7,473 nt of DNA from Actinomycetota bacterium (GCA_013812465.1 JACCTK010000170.1:1-7473); one strand, 5' to 3'; shown: positions 1 through 6,336, counted from the stretch's first letter. Notes: generated from the letters alone by a model not told the origin. A program made the numbers and translations.

Positions 1-413
1 CTGCGGCGCTCCGAGAGCAGCGGGAAGAGCGCGTAGACGCGGTCGAGATCCTCCGAGAGGTCGGCGCGCGGCCTCAGATATGCGCCCATCTGGAGGTTCT
101 CGAGCACGGTCATCGGCCCGAACAGCCGGCGGTTCTCGGGAACGATCGCCATCCCGCGCTCGATCCTGTCGGACGTCGCGAGCCGCGTGACGTCCTCACC
201 GGAGAGCACGACCGACCCCGAGCGCGGCGGCACGAGCCCGAGGACGGTCTTCAGTGTCGTCGACTTGCCGGACGCGTTTCCCCCGAGCAGGCAGACGAGC
301 TCGCCCTCTCCCACCTCCAGGTTGACGTCCTGGAGGATGTGCATTTGCCCGTAGTAGGTGTTGATGCCCTCGAGCCGGAGCAGCGGCTCGGCCTTTCCGT
401 TCGTGCTTGTCAC
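1..413 (-). CDS. livF: Branched-chain amino-acid type ABC transporter ATPase LivF, 3' end cut by window edge
   Basis: Second ATPase of the HAAT-type importer; it would hydrolyse ATP at the cytoplasmic face together with LivG. Only 137 N-terminal residues are in the window (the family is usually about 235). Seen: Walker A GGNASGKST at residues 44-52 and the Q-loop region VPENRRLF at 91-98, where the family normally has Glu rather than Gln, followed by MTVLENLQMGAY. The signature, Walker B and switch His would lie beyond the left edge. The GTG start at 413-411 overlaps the livG stop by four bases (GTGA), and GGAG lies about five bases upstream, so translational coupling is likely. The GGNASGKST form of Walker A is, from memory, common in actinobacterial LivF proteins and is not read as a defect. 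Assignment to LivF rather than LivG rests on the Q-loop form and the gene order. Confidence 0.95.
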   Translation of the reverse strand, partial: MTSTNGKAEPLLRLEGINTYYGQMHILQDVNLEVGEGELVCLLGGNASGKSTTLKTVLGLVPPRSGSVVLSGEDVTRLATSDRIERGMAIVPENRRLFGPMTVLENLQMGAYLRPRADLSEDLDRVYALFPLLSERR

Positions 414-1219
414 TTTCGCTCCGCCGCTGAAGTTCCCAGGTACGCCTCCACGACCCTGGGATCGGTCGCGACCTCGCCGAAGGTTCCCTCCGCGATCTTG
501 ATGCCGTGGTCGAGCGCGACGACGCGATCGGAGATCCCCTCGACGACGTGCATGTCGTGCTCGATGACGAGGATCGTGTAGCCACCCTTCTCGCGCAGTC
601 GCGCGATGAGCTCCGTCATCTCGTGGGTCTCGACCGGATTCATGCCCGCCGCGGGCTCGTCGAGCAGGAGCAATCTCGGCTTGGCGGCGGTCGCGCGCGC
701 GATCTCCAGGCGACGACGGTTTGCGTAGGAGAGGCTGTAGGCGGGCTGCCGCCAGCGGTAGCCAACCAGCCGGTCGCCGAAGAAGGCGAGCCGCTCCTCG
801 GCGAGCTGCTCGATCTCACGCTCCTCGCGCCGCATGCCCGGCGTGCGCAGCACCGAGCGCAGGACACCGGCCTTCGTGTGGCCGTAAGCGGCGGCCATCA
901 CGTTCTCCTTCACGGTCATGTTCAGGAACAAGCGCAGCGTCTGGAACGTGCGAGCGATGCCACGACGCGCGATCTGGTGCGGATCGAGCCCGAGGATCGA
1001 TTTCCCCTCGAACAGGATCTCTCCCGCCTCGGGCGGATAGACGCCCGTGATCACGTTGAAGAGCGTCGTCTTGCCGGCCCCGTTGGGGCCGATGACGCTC
1101 ACGACCTCACCCTCCCCGACGACGAGGTCGAGCCCGTCGAGGCACCTGACCCCCCCGAACGCGAGCGAGAGGCCCTGGACCTCGAGCAGCGGCGCACGCT
1201 CTTTCTCGTCGGTGCTCAC
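410..1219 (-). CDS. livG: Branched-chain amino-acid type ABC transporter ATPase LivG
   Basis: First ATPase subunit of the importer, 269 residues, a normal family length. Motifs in order: Walker A GPNGAGKTT at 44-52; Q-loop RTFQ with Gln93; signature LSYANRRRLE at 163-172; Walker B LLLLDEP at 183-189 followed by AAGMNP; switch-region His221 in VIEHDM; LivG-type C-terminal stretch ending near AYLG. The signature has Ala-Asn where E. coli LivG has Gly-Gln, which I recall as an actinobacterial subtype. The reading frame stays open upstream to 1651, but that part lies inside livM. The GTG at 1219-1217 is chosen because it overlaps the livM stop by four bases (GTGA), has GGAG just upstream, and gives the expected N-terminus, with the family LLEVQGLSLAFGGV region starting at residue 11. 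Confidence 0.97.
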   Translation of the reverse strand: MSTDEKERAPLLEVQGLSLAFGGVRCLDGLDLVVGEGEVVSVIGPNGAGKTTLFNVITGVYPPEAGEILFEGKSILGLDPHQIARRGIARTFQTLRLFLNMTVKENVMAAAYGHTKAGVLRSVLRTPGMRREEREIEQLAEERLAFFGDRLVGYRWRQPAYSLSYANRRRLEIARATAAKPRLLLLDEPAAGMNPVETHEMTELIARLREKGGYTILVIEHDMHVVEGISDRVVALDHGIKIAEGTFGEVATDPRVVEAYLGTSAAERK

Positions 1220-2658
1220 ACGATCTCCACGCGCTGCTTGCCGAAGAGGCCCTCCGGCCGGTAGGCCATCAGACCGACAAGCATGGCGCCAATGAGGACG
1301 AAGCGCGCAACCGCGGGCTGGGCGACCAGGATGTTCGCCCACACGCACGCGGCGAGGTAGAGAACAGGGACGAGCCCGATCAGACGCCAGAGGTGGCTGC
1401 GGACGAGCGTCAGCCCGAGGATCGAAGCGATCAGTCCGATGTAGGCCAGCCTCCCCAGCCAACCTGTCGGCAGGCCGTCCCCGGTGAGGATGTTCTGCGG
1501 CAGGAGCACCCACGAGTCGACGAGCCGGTCGATGCGGGAGTCGCCCAACGTGGCTCCCCCGACGAGTGAGGGCCGCGCCTGCTCGGCGATCTCGTGCACG
1601 GCGAAGCCGAAGACGACGGTGGCGCCGAGCACGGCGAGGGGCTGCCACCATGGCCGCAGCAGAGCCAGGAGCGCGATCGCGACCACTCCGTAGAAGATCC
1701 AGCTCGCGTTGTCGGCGTCGTTCAGCGCCTCCAGCAACCCGTTGATCAGCACGGCGCCCACCGTCACGCCGACGAGGCTGCCAGCGCCGCCGAGGACGAC
1801 CATCGCGTACAAGGTGATCAGCAGCACGAGGTCGAAGTTCGCGGGAAATACCGCGCCCTGCACCGGAGCGTAGATCGCCCCGGCAACGCCCGCGATGCCC
1901 GCGCCGACCGCGAACCCCATCAACTTCAGGCGGTTCACGGGCATCGTCATCAGCTCAGCCGCCAGCTCGTCCTCGCGGAGCGCTCTCCAGGCCCGGCCCG
2001 TTCGCGACTGGTTCAGGAGGTACAGGAACGAGATGATCACGACGAACGCGATGAGGGCGACGTAGAAGTAGCCGTCGAGTGAGGTGACCTGACGTCCGAA
2101 GAACTGGAGCGGATAGATGTCCGAGATCCCGTTCGGGCCACGCGACCACGAGGCGTTGATCAGGACGACCAACCAGAGCTGGAGGAAGAAGAGCGTCACG
2201 ATCGCGAGGTAGTCGCCGACGAGCCGGCGCGAGGGAAGCCCGACGAGGAAGCCGCTGACCGCGACCGCGACGGCGATGACGGGAATCGCGATCGCCGCGT
2301 CCCAATAACGGCCCGCGTACTCGGAAGCGACCGCCGCGTACAGGTAGGCGCCGATCCCGAAGAACGCCACGTAGCCGAGGTCGAGGAGACCCACCCACCC
2401 GACGGCGACGTTCAGGCCGAGCGCCAGGAGCACGAAGACGAGCGTGTCGATCCCGACCTGCATGAGGTAATCCGAGTCGACGAAGAGCGGGAAGATCGCA
2501 AACGGAACGACGAGCGCGACGAGCTTGACGGCAGCGGGCACGCGCTCCATCGCGTCCTGCGCTCGGGCAAGGGGCGAGCGCGAACGGCGCTCCTCAGCGC
2601 TCGCGACCCACTCGTCGACGCCGATCCGCGGCTGCTCGGGGCCCTCGCTCAGGCTCAT
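1216..2658 (-). CDS. livM: Branched-chain amino-acid type ABC transporter permease LivM with C-terminal extension
   Basis: Membrane permease that would pair with LivH; 480 residues, longer than many LivM proteins (E. coli about 425, many others 300-360). Residues 1-45 are charged and probably cytoplasmic. The core follows: helix near 43-60, GLNVAVGWVGLLDLGYVAFFGIGAY region at about 81-105, LVGDYLAIVTL at 146-156, cytoplasmic coupling loop TGRAWRALREDELAAELM at 220-237, then GIAGVAGAIYAP and VVLGGAGSLVG. After residue 320 there is unusual material: a helix ending in RP at 335-336, one or two further helices, a polar loop at about 358-402, three more hydrophobic helices, and the canonical end with RPEGLFG at 467-473. 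The ATG at 2658-2656 overlaps the livH stop (ATGA), with GGAGGT about nine bases upstream. The frame stays open upstream to 3447, but that part is the antiparallel-free shadow of livH and is excluded. Confidence 0.96.
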   Translation of the reverse strand: MSLSEGPEQPRIGVDEWVASAEERRSRSPLARAQDAMERVPAAVKLVALVVPFAIFPLFVDSDYLMQVGIDTLVFVLLALGLNVAVGWVGLLDLGYVAFFGIGAYLYAAVASEYAGRYWDAAIAIPVIAVAVAVSGFLVGLPSRRLVGDYLAIVTLFFLQLWLVVLINASWSRGPNGISDIYPLQFFGRQVTSLDGYFYVALIAFVVIISFLYLLNQSRTGRAWRALREDELAAELMTMPVNRLKLMGFAVGAGIAGVAGAIYAPVQGAVFPANFDLVLLITLYAMVVLGGAGSLVGVTVGAVLINGLLEALNDADNASWIFYGVVAIALLALLRPWWQPLAVLGATVVFGFAVHEIAEQARPSLVGGATLGDSRIDRLVDSWVLLPQNILTGDGLPTGWLGRLAYIGLIASILGLTLVRSHLWRLIGLVPVLYLAACVWANILVAQPAVARFVLIGAMLVGLMAYRPEGLFGKQRVEIV

Positions 2659-3602
2659 ACCTTCTTCACCTCCGGCTTGCCGAAGATTCCCTGCGGGCGC
2701 ACGAGCATGAACACGATCAGGATGAGGAAGACGACCAGGTCGCTGAACGCGCTCCCTAGCCGGCCGCGAGTGAGGTCCTCGATGTAGCCGACCGAGAAAG
2801 CCTCGGAGAGCCCAATGAAGAGGCCGCCGAACATCGCCCCTGGGATCGACCCGATCCCACCGACGACCGCGGCGGTGAACCCCTTCAACCCGTAGTTGAA
2901 GCCCATGAAGTGGTTGATCGAGCCGAACACGAGCCCCACGAGGATGCCCGCCGCGCCTGCGAGGGCGGAGCCGATGAAGAACGTCTTCGCGATCACGCGG
3001 TCGACGTCGATTCCCATCATCGCCGCGGCCTCGCGGTCGAAAGCCGTCGCCCGCATCGCCTTGCCGAGCTTGGTGCGCGTCACGAGCAGCCAAAGGCCGG
3101 CCATCATCGCGAAGGCAGAGGCGATGACGACGATGCGGATGATCCAGACGTTGAGCGGGCCCCAGCTGATTCCGACCTCGACGTCGACAAGGTCGAACGT
3201 CTCGTAGCTCCGGAAATCGGCCCCGAAGAGCAGGAGCACCGAGTTCTGGAGGAAGAAGGACACGCCGAGCGCGCTGATCAGGGGTGCGATGCGCGGCGCG
3301 CGGCGGAGAGGCCGATACGCGAAGCGCTCGATCGCGACCCCGAGAAAGCCGCAGCCCGCCATCGCGGCGAGGAGCATGAGCACGATCAGAAGCCAGACCG
3401 CGACGTTCGGATCCTGCGCGCCCCCGAGCCAGTTGATGACACCCCACCCGATGAACGCGCCCACCATGAGGACGTCGCCATGGGCGAGGTTGAGCAGCTT
3501 CAGGATCCCGTAGATCATCGAGAACCCGAGCGCGACGAGGGCGTACACGCTCCCCAGCGTCATGCCGTTGACCAGGAGCTGGACGATCTTGTCCCAGTCC
3601 AC
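2655..3602 (-). CDS. livH: Branched-chain amino-acid type ABC transporter permease LivH
   Basis: Second inner-membrane permease of the importer, 315 residues, typical for the family. Seen: N-terminal NGMTLGSVYALVALGFSMIY at 12-31, NLAHGDVLMVGAFIG at 38-52, IERFAYRPLRR at 91-101, cytoplasmic coupling loop GKAMRATAFDREAAAMMGID at 180-199, then GSALAGAAGILVG, the AAVVGGIGSIPGAMFGGLFIGL segment at 244-265 and the terminal RPQGIFG at 302-308. About eight hydrophobic segments are visible. The start is a GTG at 3602-3600; the same frame has TGA only four codons upstream, so no longer form exists. There is no clear Shine-Dalgarno upstream of this GTG, unlike livK and livM, so initiation may be weak. 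It follows livK after an 80-base gap containing a hairpin. Confidence 0.96.
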   Translation of the reverse strand: MDWDKIVQLLVNGMTLGSVYALVALGFSMIYGILKLLNLAHGDVLMVGAFIGWGVINWLGGAQDPNVAVWLLIVLMLLAAMAGCGFLGVAIERFAYRPLRRAPRIAPLISALGVSFFLQNSVLLLFGADFRSYETFDLVDVEVGISWGPLNVWIIRIVVIASAFAMMAGLWLLVTRTKLGKAMRATAFDREAAAMMGIDVDRVIAKTFFIGSALAGAAGILVGLVFGSINHFMGFNYGLKGFTAAVVGGIGSIPGAMFGGLFIGLSEAFSVGYIEDLTRGRLGSAFSDLVVFLILIVFMLVRPQGIFGKPEVKKV

Positions 3603-3635
3603 GCGCCGTTTATCTCATAGTTGGGGGTGAAAGAC

Positions 3636-3665
3636 GAGCGGCCCGCCCTACAGGACGGGCCGCTC
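3636..3665 (-). promoter_or_regulatory. Intercistronic livK-livH hairpin, possible attenuator or mRNA 3'-end stabiliser
   Basis: An inverted repeat with arms 3636-3648 and 3653-3665 and a four-base loop (UGUA in the minus-strand RNA). In the minus-strand transcript the 13-pair stem is unbroken and includes one U-G wobble (positions 3655 and 3646); in plus-strand RNA the same position would be a C-A mismatch, so the structure fits the liv mRNA. The sequence 3' of the stem (GTCTTTCACC) is not a proper U-tract, so a strong intrinsic terminator is not supported. The likely role is partial termination or protection of the livK mRNA, giving more binding protein than permease. Confidence 0.7.
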
Positions 3666-3682
3666 CCTTGCGTCGATCAGCC

Positions 3683-4831
3683 CTAGCCCGCCGGGCTGTA
3701 GGTCCCGTTCGTGACCTTGTAGATCGTGAATGCGCCGCCTCGCAGGTCTCCCTTGCGATCGAAGCGGATGCTGCCGCCGAGAATCGACGGAATGTTCGTC
3801 GTCCGGATCAGCCTCGTCACCTCGGCCCTGGTCACGCTACCGTCGCGACATGCCCTGGTGATGTTGGTCATCGCGACGAGACCGGCCATGTACGTCGCCG
3901 GCCCGAACGACCCGAACGACCGGTTCTTCGAGTAGCGGTTGTACTCGCGAACGATCGCCCGCGCGTTGCGGTCGAAGTGGAGGTCCGGTGCGAACACCGA
4001 GACGTAGCCGTTCCTCGGCTTGAACTGCGACGGCGAGTAAGCGCCGTCCGTGCCGAACACGATCGCCTTCTTGCCCTGCTCGCGAAGCTGATTCGAAAGG
4101 GTGTTCGCAGAGCTCGCGTTCTGCGTCGCGAAGACGACCACGTTCACGTCGTTGCCGACGTTCGCGACGACCGACGAGAAGTCGGTGTCGTCCACCGACA
4201 CGGACTCGCGCGAGACCGTGACGTTCTTCCTGCGGAGCCCGGTCGAGACCGCGCCCGCCAGCGGAACCGAGTAGTCGTCCTGCGAGTCGATCACCACGAC
4301 GTTCTTGGCGCCAAGCTGCCCAGAGACGAAGTTGATGATGTCCGGACCCTGGATACCGTCATTCGGCACGACTCGGAAGAACGACGTGTACGGCCGGCCC
4401 TTCGTCAGGTCGATCGCCGTCGCCGAGCCGGAGACAGCAGCGAGACCAGCCTTCTCGTACAGGTTGCCGCCGACCCTGACCGCCTGGCTCTCGGACGGAC
4501 CGATGACCGTCATGATCTTGCGATCGGAGACGAAACGCCGCGCGACCGTACGTGCGACAGGCGCCTGCAAACGCGTGTCGCCCGGCGTCACCTTGAACCG
4601 CGTCCGGTTCGCCGCGTTGTACTTCTGCACCCCGAAGCGGAGCCACGAGATCTGCTCCTGGCCGAGGAACGCGACCGGGCCGGTGAGCGGCCCGACGAAA
4701 CCGAGCGAGACGTTCGTGCACGCGGCCAGCTGCGCCGGTGTCGCCGTCGCCTCGGACTTCGCCAGAGCGGAAGTCACCAGCACCGCCGCGGCAAGCAGCC
4801 CCAGCGAGGCTGCGATGAGACCTTTCCTCAT
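3683..4831 (-). CDS. livK: Branched-chain amino-acid type ABC transporter substrate-binding protein LivK
   Basis: Extracytoplasmic solute-binding protein of the Leu/Ile/Val-binding (type I periplasmic binding fold) family, 382 residues. Residues 1-24 form a Sec signal peptide: Arg-Lys, a hydrophobic run, then SALA before Lys25, suggesting signal peptidase I cleavage. The mature protein starts the family fold with VSLGFVGPLTGPVAFLGQ at 41-58; MTVIGPSESQAV at 107-118 and AAVSGSATA at 131-139 are the usual ligand-facing strands and loops; FFRVVPNDGIQG at 151-162 and the GPATYMAGLVAM helix at 310-321 are also typical. There are only two cysteines, Cys38 and Cys328. Cys38 sits in LAAC, a formal lipobox match, but ten polar or charged residues separate it from the hydrophobic core, so lipidation is doubtful. 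GAGGAGGG at 4842-4835 is a strong ribosome site just upstream of ATG. The actual ligand (Leu/Ile/Val, urea, amide or peptide) cannot be told from sequence. Confidence 0.94.
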   Translation of the reverse strand: MRKGLIAASLGLLAAAVLVTSALAKSEATATPAQLAACTNVSLGFVGPLTGPVAFLGQEQISWLRFGVQKYNAANRTRFKVTPGDTRLQAPVARTVARRFVSDRKIMTVIGPSESQAVRVGGNLYEKAGLAAVSGSATAIDLTKGRPYTSFFRVVPNDGIQGPDIINFVSGQLGAKNVVVIDSQDDYSVPLAGAVSTGLRRKNVTVSRESVSVDDTDFSSVVANVGNDVNVVVFATQNASSANTLSNQLREQGKKAIVFGTDGAYSPSQFKPRNGYVSVFAPDLHFDRNARAIVREYNRYSKNRSFGSFGPATYMAGLVAMTNITRACRDGSVTRAEVTRLIRTTNIPSILGGSIRFDRKGDLRGGAFTIYKVTNGTYSPAG

Positions 4832-4875
4832 TTACCCTCCTCTTGCATCGTTTTGCTCTTTCCTGTCTGACGTAG

Positions 4876-4909
4876 GCAGGGCGGCGTTGTTGTCCGGCTC
4901 ACGCCCTGC
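4876..4909 (-). promoter_or_regulatory. Hairpin in the livK leader
   Basis: A perfect 8-bp inverted repeat, GCAGGGCG at 4876-4883 and CGCCCTGC at 4902-4909, with an 18-base loop. It lies between the predicted livK promoter and the livK ribosome site, so it would be in the 5' leader of the liv mRNA. There is no U-tract after it. It could be a weak terminator for the upstream peptidase gene, a leader structure or an operator; the sequence does not decide. Confidence 0.45.
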
Positions 4910-4928
4910 ATACAAGTGGTAACGGTGC

Positions 4929-4957
4929 ATCACACCGCGTTTGGCGTGCGCTGTCAA
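4929..4957 (-). promoter_or_regulatory. Predicted sigma70-type promoter of the liv operon
   Basis: On the minus strand, TTGACA (4957-4952, a perfect -35) is followed by a 17-base spacer and TGTGAT (4934-4929, four of six -10 matches). It sits just downstream of the peptidase stop codon and would start transcription near 4922, giving a leader of about 90 bases before livK. The perfect -35 and ideal spacing are the main support. Confidence 0.6.
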
Positions 4958-4967
4958 TTTCTGGCGC

Positions 4968-5777
4968 CTAGAAGTAGTACTGGCGCCAGGCATCCCACCA
5001 CGTGTCCGCCCGTGACACGATCGTCCGCTCGTCGACACGGTCGACGCCGGCCCGGAAGCGAAGCTTGTCCGGAGCAACCGTGTTCTTGAACTCGACCCGG
5101 ATCTCGCACGGCCGTCCTGGATCCCACGGCGCCACTGCCCGCAGATCCGAGAGCGCTCGCTTGGCGGCCTCCTCGATGAGCTCCCTGGCCCGTACCGGCG
5201 GAGTCATCCGGGCAGAACCGGCGCTCAGCCCCCGCTTCACAGCGACGGTCGTGAGAGCGTCTCCGAGGAGCTCCCGCGCCTCCTCGCAGGTCGCTTCGTC
5301 CCCGGTGACCAGCAGGACCGGGCAACCCCACGTGCCGCAAAGCGCGGCGTTGATCCCGGTCTCCCCAACGAGCACGTCGTTGAACCAGAGGTTCTGGTAA
5401 TCGCGACCGGAGATCGTGTGGTTCATGACGCCGTTGGCCGTGCCCGCGCGCGCGTGCATGCCCACGAAGAGCGCCGCGTCGCAGCCCTGCTCGAGGAACT
5501 CCGTGTACTCCGTCCACTCGTCCTGGACGACGTACTCGCAGTCGGCGTCGAGCTCCTCGGGGACGAGCGAGTTGAACGTCCAGCCCTCGCCGGCGCCGTG
5601 ACAGTCCATGACCACGATCTCGGTCGCTCCTGCGGCCTTCGCGCCCCTGACGGCGGCATTGATCTCCCCGGTGTAGAGCCTGCGGCCCTCCTCGTAGAGT
5701 GGCTCGCCGCCCCCGACCTGCTGCCACTTGACGATGCCGGCCACGCCCTCCATGTCGCTGATGACGTGGACGCGCAC
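4968..5777 (-). CDS. M55-family zinc D-aminopeptidase (DppA-like)
   Basis: Peptidase family M55 cleaves the N-terminal D-amino acid from short peptides (Bacillus subtilis DppA acts on D-Ala peptides) using two zinc ions. With the GTG start at 5777 the product is 269 residues, close to DppA, and the motifs fall at DppA-like positions: SDMEG with Asp8 and Glu10, MDCHG with His60, VGMHARAG with His108, NGVMNHT with His120 (candidate catalytic His) and GETGINA with Glu139. No signal peptide is visible, so it is probably cytoplasmic. The frame is open upstream to a TTG at 5879, but those 34 residues are Arg/Pro-rich and precede the family's normal N-terminus. No Shine-Dalgarno is seen before the GTG; TACGCT at 5789-5784 ends six bases before it and could be the -10 of a leaderless mRNA. 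It lies 136 bases upstream of livK on the same strand, suggesting a functional link with the transporter. Confidence 0.9.
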   Translation of the reverse strand: MRVHVISDMEGVAGIVKWQQVGGGEPLYEEGRRLYTGEINAAVRGAKAAGATEIVVMDCHGAGEGWTFNSLVPEELDADCEYVVQDEWTEYTEFLEQGCDAALFVGMHARAGTANGVMNHTISGRDYQNLWFNDVLVGETGINAALCGTWGCPVLLVTGDEATCEEARELLGDALTTVAVKRGLSAGSARMTPPVRARELIEEAAKRALSDLRAVAPWDPGRPCEIRVEFKNTVAPDKLRFRAGVDRVDERTIVSRADTWWDAWRQYYF

Positions 5778-5927
5778 CAGGACAGCGTACGCGGCACGGA
5801 CACGTTCCTTCGGGACGAGGCGTTTTGGTCGCCCGCGGCGTCTGGTGCGACTGGCTTCGGGACGCGCAGGGCAGATCAATCATCGCCTGCACAGAGCGAA
5901 AGGCCGGTAACGCCTGAGGTCTCACTA

Positions 5928-5944
5928 ACAGTGCCTGGCACTGT
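5928..5944. repeat. Perfect 17-bp palindrome, REP-like or operator
   Basis: ACAGTGCCTGGCACTGT is an 8-bp perfect inverted repeat around a single central base. Palindromes built on GTGCCTGGCAC/GTGCCAGGCAC resemble, from memory, REP-type repeats associated with REP-associated (Y1) transposases, but no transposase is in the window. A regulator operator for the peptidase gene, about 150 bases away, is the alternative. Confidence 0.5.
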
Positions 5945-6003
5945 GAGCGTGAACAATCAGCGCCGATTTGTCCCCAACGCCACTGTCGCGAGAAGCCGGG
6001 GAT

Positions 6004-6035
6004 GAGAAGGGCGGCGTCGTCCGCCGCCCCTTCTC
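6004..6035. repeat. Strong GC-rich hairpin
   Basis: Arms GAGAAGGGCGGCG (6004-6016) and CGCCGCCCCTTCTC (6022-6035) pair along 13 bp with a single bulged C and a five-base loop. Neither strand has a U-tract after the stem, and no gene ends here on either side, so a conventional terminator is not supported. The octamer GAAGCCGG flanks it directly at 5992-5999 and 6044-6051. It may be part of the same repeat element as the palindrome at 5928. Confidence 0.5.
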
Positions 6036-6212
6036 GAAGCTCCGAAGCCGGTTCTTGATTGCCGTCAGTCCCCAGCCGGGAGTCGTCCTCGCTATCGGCA
6101 GCCTCTCGTACTCACTTGAGAGCACCGGAGAGCGCTCCGGAAACGACAGGGAGGGCCACCGAACGACTTCACACCCCGACATTTTCGATTCCGGGCTCCC
6201 CTAAAGGGGTCT

Positions 6213-6315
6213 GCTTGGCGCGACCGGAGTCCGCGAGAGCGGATTCCGGTCTTGCGCAGAGGGACAAGGAGCGGAGTAGCCGCCAAGCCTCCGCTCCCGG
6301 TCCCGGCAGGTCCCT
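6213..6315 (+). ncRNA. Candidate structured RNA with GNRA hairpin and pseudoknot
   Basis: Three helices can form together in plus-strand RNA. (a) A 13-bp hairpin 6222-6234/6239-6251 with a GAGA (GNRA) loop and one G-U wobble (6229-6244); on the minus strand this would be a C-A mismatch and the loop would not be GNRA, so the plus strand is favoured. (b) A 9-bp hairpin 6268-6276/6289-6297 with a 12-base loop. (c) CGCCAAGC in that loop (6281-6288) is perfectly complementary to GCTTGGCG at 6213-6220, just 5' of hairpin (a), forming an H-type pseudoknot abutting stem (b). An AGGGAC/GTCCCT pairing (6260-6265/6310-6315) encloses (b). I matched it to no known riboswitch class. It is 190 bases upstream of a methionine-cycle gene, so a leader RNA is possible but unproven. 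Confidence 0.35.
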
Positions 6316-6336
6316 GAGAAGGAACCGCACTTTCCC

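Noticed and set aside
573..731. Degenerate ABC signature (LSYANRRRLE) in LivG as a sign of loss of function
   Set aside because: All other catalytic motifs are intact and this signature form is, from memory, usual in actinobacterial LivG proteins.
506..1264. 252-codon open frame on the plus strand across livG
   Set aside because: Fully antisense to an ABC ATPase with all motifs; composition is that of a shadow frame.
1220..1651. Possible longer N-terminus of LivG
   Set aside because: This part lies within livM in another frame and the family N-terminus starts at the GTG overlapping the livM stop.
2659..3447. Possible longer N-terminus of LivM
   Set aside because: It overlaps livH out of frame with low-complexity Arg-rich sequence; the coupled ATG at 2658 with GGAGGT upstream is far better.
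2910..3620. 236-codon open frame on the plus strand across livH
   Set aside because: Antisense shadow rich in His, Asp, Arg and Glu; no motif.
3668..4870. 400-codon open frame on the plus strand across livK
   Set aside because: Antisense to a clear binding-protein gene; its Arg/Asp/Val-rich product is the typical shadow of GC-rich codon bias and resembles no family.
5778..5879. N-terminal extension of the M55 peptidase from a TTG start
   Set aside because: Arg/Pro-rich residues with no family match, preceding the normal start of M55 proteins.
5950..6090. Fragments resembling a cobalamin riboswitch (CGCCACTGT at 5978-5986 and AGCCGGGAGTC at 6074-6084)
   Set aside because: The conserved GGTG...AATCC core is absent and the 3' B12-box match has several mismatches; a Cobalamin covariance model scan would settle it.
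5925..6182. 85-codon minus-strand open frame with ATG start
   Set aside because: Lower G/C bias at third positions than the neighbouring genes, no ribosome site or family motif recognised, and it runs through the hairpin and palindrome, more likely repeat DNA.
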